Positions 7,428 through 16,478 are shown, counted from the stretch's first letter. The stretch is DNA of 64,000 nt from an uncultured Prevotella sp. (GCA_900770395.1 CAAGKM010000004.1:124001-188000), one strand, 5' to 3'. Notes: generated from the sequence alone by a model not told the origin. Made by a program: numbers and translations.

Positions 7428-8507
7428 ATGGAAAATAAAAGAACCTGTCTTTATGACAAACATGTGGCTCTCGGAGCACTTATCAGCCCTTTCGGCGGTT
7501 TCGATATGCCCATACAGTATTCCAACATCACCGACGAGCATCAGGCTGTGCGCACGGCGTGCGGAGTGTTTGACGTGTCGCATATGGGGGAGGTGACCGT
7601 GAAGGGTCCCGATGCCGAGAAGTATGTGAACCACATCTTCACCAACGATGTGAGGGACATGCCCGACGGCAAAATCCTGTATGGCATGATGCTCTACGAA
7701 AACGGAGGTACAGTGGATGACCTGCTTGTCTACAAGATGGGGCACAACGACTTTTTTATCGTTATCAATGCCGCGAACATCGACAAGGACTGGGAGTGGA
7801 TGACCGCTCATGCTGAGGGTTTTGACATTGACATTCAAAACTGCTCTGACTTCTACGGACAGATAGCAGTGCAGGGACCTGACTCAGAGAAGGTGGTCAC
7901 TGAGGTGCTTGGACTGGAGTGTGCCGAGCTGACATTCTACACCACAAAAACTATCGGAGACGTTATCATAAGCCGCACGGGATATACCGGCGAGGACGGT
8001 TTTGAGATTTACGGTACACATAATTATATTAATGAGTGCTGGGACAAGCTCATGGCAAGCGGACGCTGCAAGCCGTGCGGACTTGGTTGCCGCGACACGC
8101 TGCGCTTCGAGGTGGGACTGCCTCTTTATGGCGATGAGCTCTCTGCGGATATCTCACCTGTGATGGCTGGACTGGGCATGTTCTGCAAGCTCGACAAACC
8201 TGAGTTCATAGGCCGTGAGGCTCTCGTTGACCAAAAGGAGAACGGAGTGGAAATGCGTCTTGTAGGCATTGAGCTTGAAGGCAAGGCTATTCCGCGTCAC
8301 GGCTATGCTGTGCTGAAGGACGGCGAGCAGGTAGGTGAGGTGACAACGGGCTATCACACAATATCCACCGACAAGAGCGTGTGCATGGCTCTTGTGAAGG
8401 TGCCGCATAATAAGCTTGGTACGTCTCTGGAAATACAGATTCGCAAGAAGACATTCCCCGGAGTGGTGGTGAAGAAGAAGTTCTACGAGAAACATTATAA
8501 GAAATGA
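7428..8507 (+). CDS. gcvT: Glycine cleavage system T protein (aminomethyltransferase)
   Basis: A 359-residue enzyme, the usual GcvT length. It takes the aminomethyl group from lipoyl-GcvH and transfers the methylene to tetrahydrofolate, releasing ammonia. Recognisable segments are GGFDMPIQYSNITDEH near the N-terminus, GVFDVSHMGEV (about 45-55), RTGYTGEDGFEIY in the middle (folate-binding region) and GREALVDQKE before the C-terminal domain. It is the first structural gene of the gcvT-gcvH-gcvPA-gcvPB-lpdA cluster and lies 47 bp after lplA. Confidence 0.96.
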   Translation: MENKRTCLYDKHVALGALISPFGGFDMPIQYSNITDEHQAVRTACGVFDVSHMGEVTVKGPDAEKYVNHIFTNDVRDMPDGKILYGMMLYENGGTVDDLLVYKMGHNDFFIVINAANIDKDWEWMTAHAEGFDIDIQNCSDFYGQIAVQGPDSEKVVTEVLGLECAELTFYTTKTIGDVIISRTGYTGEDGFEIYGTHNYINECWDKLMASGRCKPCGLGCRDTLRFEVGLPLYGDELSADISPVMAGLGMFCKLDKPEFIGREALVDQKENGVEMRLVGIELEGKAIPRHGYAVLKDGEQVGEVTTGYHTISTDKSVCMALVKVPHNKLGTSLEIQIRKKTFPGVVVKKKFYEKHYKK

Positions 8508-8550
8508 GGGAGTTAGAGGAAGTTAAAGGGAGTTGAAAGAAGTTAAAGGA
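8508..8550 (+). repeat. Short tandem repeat between gcvT and gcvH
   Basis: Four successive 10-bp units of the form GGnAGTTnnA (GGGAGTTAGA, GGAAGTTAAA, GGGAGTTGAA, AGAAGTTAAA) begin right after the gcvT stop codon. They are purine-rich and unstructured. This may be a simple-sequence expansion in the gcvT-gcvH spacer. Confidence 0.6.
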
Positions 8551-8594
8551 CATTACTTGAAAAGAATAATTTTTAATCTAAAACTAAAATAACT

Positions 8595-8975
8595 ATGGCA
8601 AAAGTAATTGAAGGACTCTATTATTCAGAGTCACACGAGTATGTGAGAGTTGATGGTAAGTATGGTTATATCGGCATTACCGATTATGCGCAGCATGCAT
8701 TGGGCAATGTGGTGTATGTTGACATGCCTGATGTTGACGATGAGGTTGAGGCAGGCGAGGACTTCGGCGCTGTTGAGAGCGTGAAGGCAGCCAGCGACCT
8801 TATCTCTCCTGTCAGCGGTACTGTGGTAGAGGTGAACGAGGCTCTTGAGGACTCTCCTGAGCTGATCAACAGCGATGCCTTTGAGAACTGGATTATCAAG
8901 GTGGAGCTTTCGGATGAGTCGGAGCTTGAGAGCCTGATGGATGCAAAGGCTTACGAGGAGCATTGCAAGGAATAA
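8595..8975 (+). CDS. gcvH: Glycine cleavage system H protein
   Basis: A 126-residue lipoyl carrier that shuttles the aminomethyl intermediate between the P, T and L proteins. The lipoylation site is Lys64 in GAVESVKAASDL, on the expected beta-hairpin, preceded by GYIGITDYAQHALGNVVYVD. The length is normal. The 87-bp gap from gcvT contains a purine-rich tandem repeat. The 173-bp gap to gcvPA contains a large palindrome that might set relative expression of the two halves of the operon. Confidence 0.97.
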   Translation: MAKVIEGLYYSESHEYVRVDGKYGYIGITDYAQHALGNVVYVDMPDVDDEVEAGEDFGAVESVKAASDLISPVSGTVVEVNEALEDSPELINSDAFENWIIKVELSDESELESLMDAKAYEEHCKE

Positions 8976-8983
8976 AAAACGAA

Positions 8984-9134
8984 GAAGATGTGTCATAATA
9001 AAAACAAGTAACCACAATGACATAAATTAGGCACGGATTACACGGATTTCACATATTAGTGAAAGAAAAAATCTGTGTATTCCGTGTAATCCGTGCCAAA
9101 AAGAAAGTGGAAGGTTGTTTTGACACACCCTCCT
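8984..9134. repeat. Palindromic MITE-like element between gcvH and gcvPA
   Basis: A perfect 17-bp inverted repeat (GGCACGGATTACACGGA at 9030-9046, complement at 9081-9097) has a 34-nt spacer. Outside it lie imperfect ends, GATGTGTCAT (8987-8996) and TTTTGACACACCCTC (9118-9132). The TGTGTCA/TGACACA ends recur in the element at 43672-43750. The arrangement looks like a small non-autonomous element or a nested insertion; it also forms a strong RNA hairpin within the gcv operon. Confidence 0.65.
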
Positions 9135-9148
9135 AAAAACTAAGAACT

Positions 9149-10471
9149 ATGACATACAAGTATTTTCCGCATACGGACGAGGATCTGAAGGAGATGCTTG
9201 CCAAGGTTGGCGTGGACTCTCTTGAGGGACTTTATGCCGAGGTGCCTGAGAGCATACGCTTCAAAGGCGACTACGATTTGCCTGAGGGTAAGAGTGAGAT
9301 GGAGATACGCCGATTCTTCGATGCGTTAGGCAGTGAGAACAAGCAACTTACGTGCTTCGCCGGAGCAGGCACCTATGACCACTATACACCGTCGGTGATT
9401 CCAGCTATCGTGCAGCGCTCGGAGTTTCTCACATCCTACACTCCTTATCAGGCAGAGATTTCGCAGGGCACGCTCCATTACATCTTTGAGTATCAGTCGA
9501 TGATGGCTGAGCTTACAGGCATGGATGTCTCAAACGCATCTATGTACGACGGCACCACAGCCACTGCAGAGGCGATGCTGATGTGTGTTGCCGCAGGCAA
9601 GAAGGCAAACAAGGTGCTTGTGTCGGAGACTGTAGACCCTAAGACCATTGAGGTGATCAACACCTACGCACATTTCCACGGTGTGGAGATTGAGATGGTG
9701 AAGGCTGTTGACGGTGCCACCGACCGTGATGACTATATGCAGAAGGTTGCGCAGGGTGGCGTGGCTGGTATGATAGTGCAGCAGCCCAACTACTATGGAG
9801 TGGTGGAGGACTACAGCGGTTTTGCCGATGCCGCGCATGCCAACAAGGCACTTTTAGTTGTGAATAGCATTGCAGCCGACCTTGCCTTGCTGAAGACTCC
9901 TGCTGAATGGGGAGCCGACATTGCCGTGGGCGACGGTCAGAGCTTGGGCATTCCTATGACATTTGGCGGTCCGTCGGTAGGCTATATGTGCTGCACTGAG
10001 AAGTTGATTCGCAAGATGCCGGGACGTATTGTCGGTATGACCAACGACAATCGTGGACAGCGTGCCTTTGTGCTCACACTTCAGGCACGCGAACAGCACA
10101 TCCGCCGTCAGAAGGCTACGTCGAACATCTGCTCAAATGAGAGTCTTATGGCGCTCTTCGTCACCATATACATGTCGCTCATGGGCAAGGAGGGCTTGAA
10201 GGAGGCTGCGCGTCTCTCATACGCCGGAGCACATTATATGGCTGAGAGGCTGGTTGCCACGGGCAAGTGCAGGCTGGCGTTCAACCGTCCGTTCTTCAAT
10301 GAGTTCTGTGTGCGTTACGACGGTGATGTTGACGCGCTTCAGCAGAAATTCATCGACAACGGCATCTTCGGAGGCATCAAGGTGGCTGACGACACTATAA
10401 TGTTTGCTGTCACCGAGAAGCGCACGAAGGAAGAGATTGACAAACTGGTAGGTATTGTAAACGAAAAGTGA
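9149..10471 (+). CDS. gcvPA: Glycine dehydrogenase (decarboxylating) subunit 1
   Basis: A 440-residue N-terminal half of the P protein. With GcvPB it forms the PLP enzyme that decarboxylates glycine and loads the aminomethyl group on lipoyl-GcvH. The split form is usual in Bacteroidetes. Recognisable parts are CFAGAGTYDHYTPSVI near residue 70 and TPYQAEISQGTLHYIFEYQ at about 97-115. GcvPB follows after only 7 bp, as expected for an obligate heterodimer. Confidence 0.96.
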   Translation: MTYKYFPHTDEDLKEMLAKVGVDSLEGLYAEVPESIRFKGDYDLPEGKSEMEIRRFFDALGSENKQLTCFAGAGTYDHYTPSVIPAIVQRSEFLTSYTPYQAEISQGTLHYIFEYQSMMAELTGMDVSNASMYDGTTATAEAMLMCVAAGKKANKVLVSETVDPKTIEVINTYAHFHGVEIEMVKAVDGATDRDDYMQKVAQGGVAGMIVQQPNYYGVVEDYSGFADAAHANKALLVVNSIAADLALLKTPAEWGADIAVGDGQSLGIPMTFGGPSVGYMCCTEKLIRKMPGRIVGMTNDNRGQRAFVLTLQAREQHIRRQKATSNICSNESLMALFVTIYMSLMGKEGLKEAARLSYAGAHYMAERLVATGKCRLAFNRPFFNEFCVRYDGDVDALQQKFIDNGIFGGIKVADDTIMFAVTEKRTKEEIDKLVGIVNEK

Positions 10472-10478
10472 TGAGGCT

Positions 10479-11942
10479 ATGAACAACAAATTATATGGTA
10501 ATCTGATTTTCGAGCTGTCGAAAGAGGGACGCAGGGGATACTCGCTGCCCGCAAACGACTTTGGCTGTTACGACATACCTGCCGATATCTGCAGGCAGGA
10601 TGATGCTGCTCTGCCCGAGTGCGACGAGATGACAGTGGTGCGCCACTACACCAACCACAGTGCAAATAACTTCGGAGTGAACAATGGCTTCTATCCGTTG
10701 GGCAGTTGCACGATGAAGTACAATCCCGCAATCAATGAGGAAATGGCGTCAATGCCAGCGTTCACTGGCTTGCATCCGTTGCAGCCTGCGGCTACTGTTG
10801 GCGGTGCTTTGAAGGTTTGCGGAGAGTTGGAGCGCTCACTGTCGGCAATCTCTGGTTTGAGCGGGTTCACGCTTAATCCTTTTGCCGGAGCACACGGTGA
10901 GCTTACAGGACTGATGATAATTCGTGCCTATCACGAGAGCCGTGGCGACAAGAAGCGTACAAAGGTTATCGTGCCCGACTCGGCACACGGCACCAACCCG
11001 GCATCTGCCGCTGTCTGCGGACTTGAGGTGGTTGAGGTGAAAAGCACTGCCGAGGGCATTGTGGACGTTGACGACCTGCGCGGCTTGCTCGACGACACTG
11101 TGGCTGCGATGATGATGACCAATCCAAATACATTGGGACTGTTTGAGCGCAAGATTCCTGAGATAGCACAGCTTGTGCATGACTGCGGAGGACTGATGTA
11201 TTACGACGGTGCCAACCTCAATCCTATGCTCGGCGCATGCCGTCCCGGAGATATGGGCTTCGACGTGATGCACATCAACCTGCACAAGACATTCTCCACT
11301 CCTCATGGAGGCGGAGGACCGGGAGCCGGGCCTGTGGGAGTGCGCAAGGGACTGGAGCAGTTCCTGCCAAAGGCTTCAGAGGCTCGCTCACTTGCCGACG
11401 TTAAGGCGATTGACTTTACAGCAGATAATGGCGGCAGAATCTCCGTCGGTCCTTATCACGGCAACTTCGGAGTAATCATCCGTGCATTGGCTTATATCCT
11501 CACTCTTGGCAAGGAGAACATTAAGCTTGTCGGTCCGCTGGCAACGCTCAACGCCAATTATATAAAGGAGTCGCTAAAGGATGACTTCCTGCTGCCGATT
11601 GAGGGACTGTGCAAACATGAGTTTGTGTTCGACGGACTGCGCGACAAGTCCACTGGTGTCACCACCATGGATGTGGCAAAGCGTCTGCTCGACTACGGCT
11701 ATCATGCACCGACAATCTACTTCCCGCTGCTCTTCCACGAGGCTCTTATGATTGAGCCGACTGAGAACGAGAGCCGCGACACCATCGACGGTTTCATTGC
11801 CGTGATGCACAAGATTGCCGAGGAGGCGCGCACTTGTCCCGGCACAGTGAAGGACGCTCCGCACAACACTCCTATAGGACGTGTGGACGATGTGCAGGCA
11901 GCAAAGCATCCTGTTGTGAAATTTAAGGATATCAGCGCATGA
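10479..11942 (+). CDS. gcvPB: Glycine dehydrogenase (decarboxylating) subunit 2
   Basis: A 487-residue catalytic half of the split P protein. The PLP Schiff-base Lys is in HINLHKTFSTPHGGGGPG, near residue 270. YPLGSCTMKYNP (about 72-83) and PDSAHGTNPASA (about 166-177) are family signatures. It begins 7 bp after gcvPA, and its stop overlaps the lpdA start (ATGA), so translation of the three genes is coupled. Confidence 0.97.
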   Translation: MNNKLYGNLIFELSKEGRRGYSLPANDFGCYDIPADICRQDDAALPECDEMTVVRHYTNHSANNFGVNNGFYPLGSCTMKYNPAINEEMASMPAFTGLHPLQPAATVGGALKVCGELERSLSAISGLSGFTLNPFAGAHGELTGLMIIRAYHESRGDKKRTKVIVPDSAHGTNPASAAVCGLEVVEVKSTAEGIVDVDDLRGLLDDTVAAMMMTNPNTLGLFERKIPEIAQLVHDCGGLMYYDGANLNPMLGACRPGDMGFDVMHINLHKTFSTPHGGGGPGAGPVGVRKGLEQFLPKASEARSLADVKAIDFTADNGGRISVGPYHGNFGVIIRALAYILTLGKENIKLVGPLATLNANYIKESLKDDFLLPIEGLCKHEFVFDGLRDKSTGVTTMDVAKRLLDYGYHAPTIYFPLLFHEALMIEPTENESRDTIDGFIAVMHKIAEEARTCPGTVKDAPHNTPIGRVDDVQAAKHPVVKFKDISA

Positions 11943-13264
11943 AGACTGACATTATTATTATAGGCAGCGGTCCTGGCGGGTACAGGACCGCTGAATATGC
12001 CGCCGCCCATGGCAAGACGGTGGTGATATTTGAGGAGAGCCATCTCGGTGGAACGTGTCTCAATGTTGGCTGCATTCCCACAAAGACCTTTGCCCGTTCG
12101 GCTGAGGCAGTGGGTGAGATGCGCAATGCTGAGGCGCTCGGTCTGAAGGCTGTTGAGCCTCAGTTTGCTATGGCAGACATTGTGGCGAGGAAGGATTCTG
12201 TGGTGGAACAGCTCCGTCAGGGCATTGCCAGTGTGCTCTCAGCACCAGGCATAACACTTGTCAATGCCAAAGCCTCGTTTGTTGACGACCACACCGTTGA
12301 GGCTGATGGAGAGCGCTATGAGGCTGACAATATTATCATTGCCACGGGCTCTGCCCATAAGTCTTTGCGCCTTGAAAAGCTCGACGGGCAGATGTGCGTC
12401 ACGTCAGACGACCTTCTTTCGCTTACCGATTTACCCAAACGTCTCTGCATCGTCGGTGCAGGAGTGATAGGCATGGAGTTTGCAAGCATCTTCAATCAAC
12501 TTGGCGTTGAGGTTACGGTGGTTGAGTTTCTTAAGGAGTGCATCCCTGCTCTCGATTCTGACATTGCCAAACGTCTGCGCAAATCGTTGGAGAAGCGTGG
12601 TGTGACGTTCTTCATGCAGTCGGCTGTGAAGAGCATAGCCGGCGGTTGCGTTACGTTCGAGCGTAAGGGCAAGGAGCAGACCGTTGAGGCAGACCGTGTG
12701 CTTGTGGCTGTTGGAAGACGGCCGCGTGTTGAGGGTATCGGATTGGAGAACACCTCGGTGACATTCAGCGACAAAGGCATTTCTGTTGACGACAATATGC
12801 AGACATCAGTTCCCGGCATCTATGCCATTGGCGATGTGAATGCCCGTTGTATGCTTGCCCATGCTGCCACGATGCAGGGCTTGCGTGCGGTAAATCATAT
12901 TCTCGGAAAGACTGATGATATAAGGCTCGACATAATGCCAGCCGCTATCTTCACTCATCCTGAGGCTGCATGTGTGGGTAAGACAGAGGACCAGCTGAAG
13001 GCAGAGGGTGTTGCGTTTGAGGTGTATAAGAGTCACTACCGCAGCAATGGGCGTGCACTTGCAATGGCTGAGACCGACGGAATGCTGAAACTGATGGTTG
13101 CCGCTGAAAGTGGACTTATATTAGGATGTCATGCGTACGGTGCCCACAGTGCCGACATGGTTCAGGAGATCAGTGCGCTGATGTGTCGTGATACCACCAT
13201 CGCCCAGCTTAATGACATGGTGCATATTCATCCCACACTGAGCGAAATGCTGCAATTCACTTAA
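11939..13264 (+). CDS. lpdA: Dihydrolipoyl dehydrogenase (L protein)
   Basis: A 441-residue flavoprotein that reoxidises dihydrolipoyl-GcvH with NAD+. It has the FAD-binding GSGPGG (9-14), the redox pair Cys40/Cys45 in GGTCLNVGCIPTK, an NAD-binding GAGVIGMEFAS (about 178-188), and the C-terminal HIHPTLSE with the catalytic His-Glu dyad. It overlaps gcvPB by 4 bp (ATGA). A dedicated Lpd at the end of the gcv cluster completes the glycine cleavage complex. It could also serve 2-oxoacid dehydrogenases elsewhere in the genome. Confidence 0.95.
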   Translation: MKTDIIIIGSGPGGYRTAEYAAAHGKTVVIFEESHLGGTCLNVGCIPTKTFARSAEAVGEMRNAEALGLKAVEPQFAMADIVARKDSVVEQLRQGIASVLSAPGITLVNAKASFVDDHTVEADGERYEADNIIIATGSAHKSLRLEKLDGQMCVTSDDLLSLTDLPKRLCIVGAGVIGMEFASIFNQLGVEVTVVEFLKECIPALDSDIAKRLRKSLEKRGVTFFMQSAVKSIAGGCVTFERKGKEQTVEADRVLVAVGRRPRVEGIGLENTSVTFSDKGISVDDNMQTSVPGIYAIGDVNARCMLAHAATMQGLRAVNHILGKTDDIRLDIMPAAIFTHPEAACVGKTEDQLKAEGVAFEVYKSHYRSNGRALAMAETDGMLKLMVAAESGLILGCHAYGAHSADMVQEISALMCRDTTIAQLNDMVHIHPTLSEMLQFT

Positions 13265-13291
13265 CACTCCTCACTTCTAACTCCACACTGA

Positions 13292-14071
13292 TTAAAAGCT
13301 CACCGCCAGCATCATGCCTGTTTGATCTGTGCTTGTGTATGGTAATAGTAGCGCCGATGTCTTTTTGTCGGCGCTTTTTATTATAAGGTGTCTCTGCATC
13401 CAAGGATAAATCCAGTAGGCAATGCGTGTGCCGAGAATACCCACACCAGCTCCGGCAATGATGTCGTTGAGCCAATGACGGTCGTTATATAGTCGCATTG
13501 CTCCCGTGGCTGCTGCCATTGTGTATCCTCCCACGGCTATCCATGGCGATGCGTCACGGTATTCCATTCTAAGAAATTCCGCACTCATGAAAGCCGAGGC
13601 GGTGTGACCTGATGGAAATGAATGATGGTCGCTGCCGTCGGGGCGCCATTCGCTGACAAGCATCTTGGTGCCTTTCGACATGCCCTGAGTGATGACAAAC
13701 GACATGGCGAGCAGCAGCGTGCGGTCTTTCCATCCGTGCTTTGCCTTCACTCCGCAGAGGTCGAGGCCGTAGGCTGCCACTGCAGGCAGATATGGCATCA
13801 CCTCGTCAATCCTTATTCTCTTGTGTGTTCCTCCTCCCATTGCGTCGCGCACCTCACGGTTCAGTTCATGGAATGCTCCGTTGCCCACACCGAATGCTCC
13901 TGTGGCTATGAGCGCCGCAGGCAGTATGAGCTTTTTAGGCTTGAACTGATGTTCCTTGTGTAGTGTGGAACAGGTGTCGGGTATAGTGTCCTGCGCCGAT
14001 GCGCTGACGGGGAAAGTTAGCGCTATTATCAGAAAAATCAGTAATGACAGTGGTGAAATATGTGCGTTCAT
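13292..14071 (-). CDS. PAP2-family membrane-associated phosphatase
   Basis: A 259-residue protein with a signal peptide or first helix (MNAHISPLSLLIFLIIALTF, cleaved near VSASA). The body carries the PAP2 signature: K...SEWRPDG, then HHSFPSGHTAS, then RLYNDRHWLNDIIAG. The three blocks supply the phosphate-binding Arg and the two catalytic His. Substrates in the family include undecaprenyl pyrophosphate and phosphatidic or lipid A phosphates; which applies here is unknown. It converges on lpdA, leaving a 27-bp gap. Its 5' region and first codons are duplicated upstream of the 16478 antitoxin gene. Confidence 0.88.
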   Translation of the reverse strand: MNAHISPLSLLIFLIIALTFPVSASAQDTIPDTCSTLHKEHQFKPKKLILPAALIATGAFGVGNGAFHELNREVRDAMGGGTHKRIRIDEVMPYLPAVAAYGLDLCGVKAKHGWKDRTLLLAMSFVITQGMSKGTKMLVSEWRPDGSDHHSFPSGHTASAFMSAEFLRMEYRDASPWIAVGGYTMAAATGAMRLYNDRHWLNDIIAGAGVGILGTRIAYWIYPWMQRHLIIKSADKKTSALLLPYTSTDQTGMMLAVSF

Positions 14072-14112
14072 AATTTTGTTCTTTTATTTGTTCCGTGCAA
14101 AAATACTAAATA
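14045..14112. repeat. Direct repeat copy 1 (start region of the PAP2 gene)
   Basis: A 68-bp segment covering the first nine codons, start codon and leader of the PAP2 gene. It is nearly identical to 16452-16518 (about four differences and a 1-nt indel) in the same orientation. The two copies bracket the ATPase gene and the PIN toxin-antitoxin pair. Confidence 0.85.
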
Positions 14113-14167
14113 AATCATGAATTTGCCGTGCATTGCGGCATAAAAAATATTAAAACATTGTTTTATA

Positions 14168-14199
14168 TTTTGTTTCGTTGTCAATTATTTGTAAATTTG
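14168..14199 (+). promoter_or_regulatory. Promoter of the AAA-ATPase/nuclease gene
   Basis: TTTTG at 14168-14172, 19 nt, then TAAATTTG at 14192-14199. The predicted transcript start near 14206 rules out translation from 14178 and supports ATG 14238. The AT-rich block upstream (14139-14173) is nearly identical to the block upstream of the tamB promoter. Confidence 0.8.
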
Positions 14200-14237
14200 C
14201 AGAAAATAACGCAGAAAAGTTCAACAACGCAGCGACT

Positions 14238-15842
14238 ATGACAGACTATTTCACACAAAACAATGGGAGACGGTTGCCTGAGGGCATACAGTTTTTCGAC
14301 ATGATAAGGCGGGGCAATTACGTTTATGTAGACAAGACCGACTTGGTTTGGCATTTGGCTAATGGCAGGATGTTCAACTACCTCAGCCGTCCGCGCCGTT
14401 TCGGCAAGTCTCTGCTTGTTGATACTCTTCGCTGTTACTTCGAGGGTCGCAAGGAACTTTTCGAGGGGCTGAAAATCATGGAGCTGGAGAAGGAGTGGAA
14501 ACCAAGTCCTGTAATCCGGCTCGACATGAGCAATGCCGGAGCCACGCCAGAAGAGATAAACAGTTATTTCGATTTTACTTTTGGCGACTTGGAGCAGAAA
14601 TATAATGTAACGTCAAAGGAGAGCGACAGTCTGGCTGTGCGCTTCAACCGTATTCTCCGTGCCGCCAGCAAAGATGGCGAGAATCCAGTGGCAATCCTCA
14701 TCGACGAGTATGACTCGCCGCTGCAACATTCATGGCACACTCCTGAGCATGAGGCATGCACTGCTATATATAGAAGTGTGTTTGCCGTGTTGAAGTCGTG
14801 TATGCAATACGAGCGTTTCGTTTTCCTCACGGGCATCACCAAGTTTACGCAGATCTCGCTGTTCTCCGTTCTCAACAATCTCACCAACATCAGCTTCATT
14901 CCGCAGTACGCGCCGATATGCGGCATCACCAAGCAGGAGATACGCGACAACTTCATGCCAGAGATAGAGGCGATGGCAAAGAAAAACGGCTGGACTGTGG
15001 AGCAGACCTTCGAGAAACTGAAATACAACTACGACGGCTATCATTTCAGCAAGGACAATATGGTGGATGTCTATAATCCCTACAGCCTTGTTATTGCTCT
15101 TGCACAAGGTGAAACTGGCAACTACTGGGCTTCATCGGGTGCAACAACCTTGCTGCCAAAGTTTGTGGATAATCTCGAAACGGAGGTGGAAAACCTTGAA
15201 AGGACTTATGTGAGAAAATTTATTCTGGAAAGTTCCGATGTCACTGGTGGCGGTGCAAATCTGTTCCTTTATCAGTCTGGCTATCTCACCATCAAAGATT
15301 TTGATAACGACGGCTATTATCTCGGTATTCCCAACAATGAGATACGTCAGGCTTTGTACGATGTTGTCATTCCTGCCCTGACGCTTCGCAGTCAGAGTGA
15401 TGTGCATTCAGAGCAGGGCAAACTTTTGAATGCCTTGAACTACGGCAGAGTTGATGAGGCGATGACGGTGCTGAAGGCAATGGTTGCCGACGTTCCCTAC
15501 AGCAATAAGAAGTTAGTGAACATGGGTATGGAGGAGCGCTACCGTTTTATAATTAGCTGTATCTTCCGTTCTGTCGGTCTGCGCGTGGAGGTGGAGCACA
15601 TGATGACTGGCGGCCGCATCGACATCGTTGCATGGGCAATGAATGCCATCTACGTGATAGAGCTGAAGCTCCAGAACAATGGCGGACTGGAGGCGGCAAA
15701 AAGCCAAATCCTCGCTAACCAATATGCCGAGCCTTTCAAGGGTGACAGCCGCGAGGTGATTCCTTTCGCCATAGAATTAGATGACAACGGCAAGGGTATT
15801 CTTTGCTTCAAGCAAGTCTCCGATCAGTGTGCAGTTAAATGA
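14238..15842 (+). CDS. AAA-ATPase-like protein with C-terminal PD-(D/E)xK nuclease domain
   Basis: A 534-residue protein of the AAA-ATPase_like plus PDDEXK_9 type, very common in Bacteroidetes accessory DNA. The N-terminus LPEGIQFFDMIRRGNYVYVD precedes a modified Walker A, RPRRFGKSLLVDTL (about 50-64), and Walker B VAILIDEYDSP (about 152-162). The C-terminal domain has GGRIDIVAW followed by YVIELKL (about 458-478), the D...ExK nuclease core. Cellular function is undetermined; mobile-element or defence roles are often proposed. The start follows the promoter at 14168-14199. Its 3' end overlaps the convergent PIN toxin gene by 8 bp, and the pair sits between direct repeats. Confidence 0.88.
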   Translation: MTDYFTQNNGRRLPEGIQFFDMIRRGNYVYVDKTDLVWHLANGRMFNYLSRPRRFGKSLLVDTLRCYFEGRKELFEGLKIMELEKEWKPSPVIRLDMSNAGATPEEINSYFDFTFGDLEQKYNVTSKESDSLAVRFNRILRAASKDGENPVAILIDEYDSPLQHSWHTPEHEACTAIYRSVFAVLKSCMQYERFVFLTGITKFTQISLFSVLNNLTNISFIPQYAPICGITKQEIRDNFMPEIEAMAKKNGWTVEQTFEKLKYNYDGYHFSKDNMVDVYNPYSLVIALAQGETGNYWASSGATTLLPKFVDNLETEVENLERTYVRKFILESSDVTGGGANLFLYQSGYLTIKDFDNDGYYLGIPNNEIRQALYDVVIPALTLRSQSDVHSEQGKLLNALNYGRVDEAMTVLKAMVADVPYSNKKLVNMGMEERYRFIISCIFRSVGLRVEVEHMMTGGRIDIVAWAMNAIYVIELKLQNNGGLEAAKSQILANQYAEPFKGDSREVIPFAIELDDNGKGILCFKQVSDQCAVK

Positions 15843-16245
15843 AATGTTGGTTTTCTATAAATTTGTCAATTCCTATCACTTCGACATGGGGAAATGGAAT
15901 GTTTTTTAAAACATTGAAATGATTGTCTTCTGTTACAATATATTGGGCATTTGCAATTATTGCACAATCCACAAATTTGTTGTCATCAGGATCAGATTCT
16001 ATTAGTTGAAATCTATAATGTGGAGTAACTCTTTCCACATTGTTACGCATAAGTATGGTATATGCAACCATATCCGCAATCATTGTTGATATGTTGCGTC
16101 CAATAACTTCTACGTATTCTTCTAATATCTCATTTGAAATACATAGCGTATATTTCCCGTCAAGAAAGGCTTGCCACGCAGTGCGGTATTTCCCGCGGCT
16201 TGAAATTGCCATTATCAGGCAATTGGTGTCAAGGACAATTTTCAT
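15835..16245 (-). CDS. PIN-domain toxin of a type II toxin-antitoxin system
   Basis: A 136-residue PIN-domain protein. The first acidic residue is in KIVLDTNCLI. Further metal-binding positions are Glu in NEILEEY (about 39-45), Asp in ESDPDDNKFVDCAIIA and Asp in VTEDNHF. This fits a magnesium-dependent RNase of the COG1569 PIN toxin family. The likely antitoxin gene lies 11 bp upstream on the same strand. The target RNA cannot be told from sequence. Confidence 0.88.
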   Translation of the reverse strand: MKIVLDTNCLIMAISSRGKYRTAWQAFLDGKYTLCISNEILEEYVEVIGRNISTMIADMVAYTILMRNNVERVTPHYRFQLIESDPDDNKFVDCAIIANAQYIVTEDNHFNVLKNIPFPHVEVIGIDKFIENQHFI

Positions 16246-16256
16246 GTTTCTATCTT

Positions 16257-16478
16257 TTAATATGGAGTACGCTCATGCAGTTTACGGAATTCCTCAACCC
16301 TTTCGTCAGTCATTGTTCCGTTTGCCCATAATGTATCCATTTCCTCGTCAAGCCTTTTGGCAAAATAGTCTGCGAGAACGTTGTTTAGTTCGTCAAGAGC
16401 TTTTGGGGTCTTGATGAATGACATTATATCCAATATGTTCACTTGTGCAGGTGACAGTGATGAAATCTGTGCGTTCAT
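16257..16478 (-). CDS. Putative antitoxin paired with the PIN toxin
   Basis: A 73-residue, mostly helical, charged protein (SPAQVNILDIMSFIKTPKAL, then AKRLDEEMDTLWANG). Size and position directly upstream of a PIN toxin are typical of the short antitoxins in Bacteroidales, which give both autoregulation and toxin binding. It lacks a recognisable DNA-binding motif by eye. Its promoter and first codons are a near copy of those of the PAP2 gene (MNAQISSLS against MNAHISPLS). Confidence 0.72.
   Translation of the reverse strand: MNAQISSLSPAQVNILDIMSFIKTPKALDELNNVLADYFAKRLDEEMDTLWANGTMTDERVEEFRKLHERTPY

Noticed and set aside
14178..14237. 20-residue extension of the ATPase gene
   Set aside because: It begins upstream of the -7 box at 14192-14199; ATG 14238 matches the family start.
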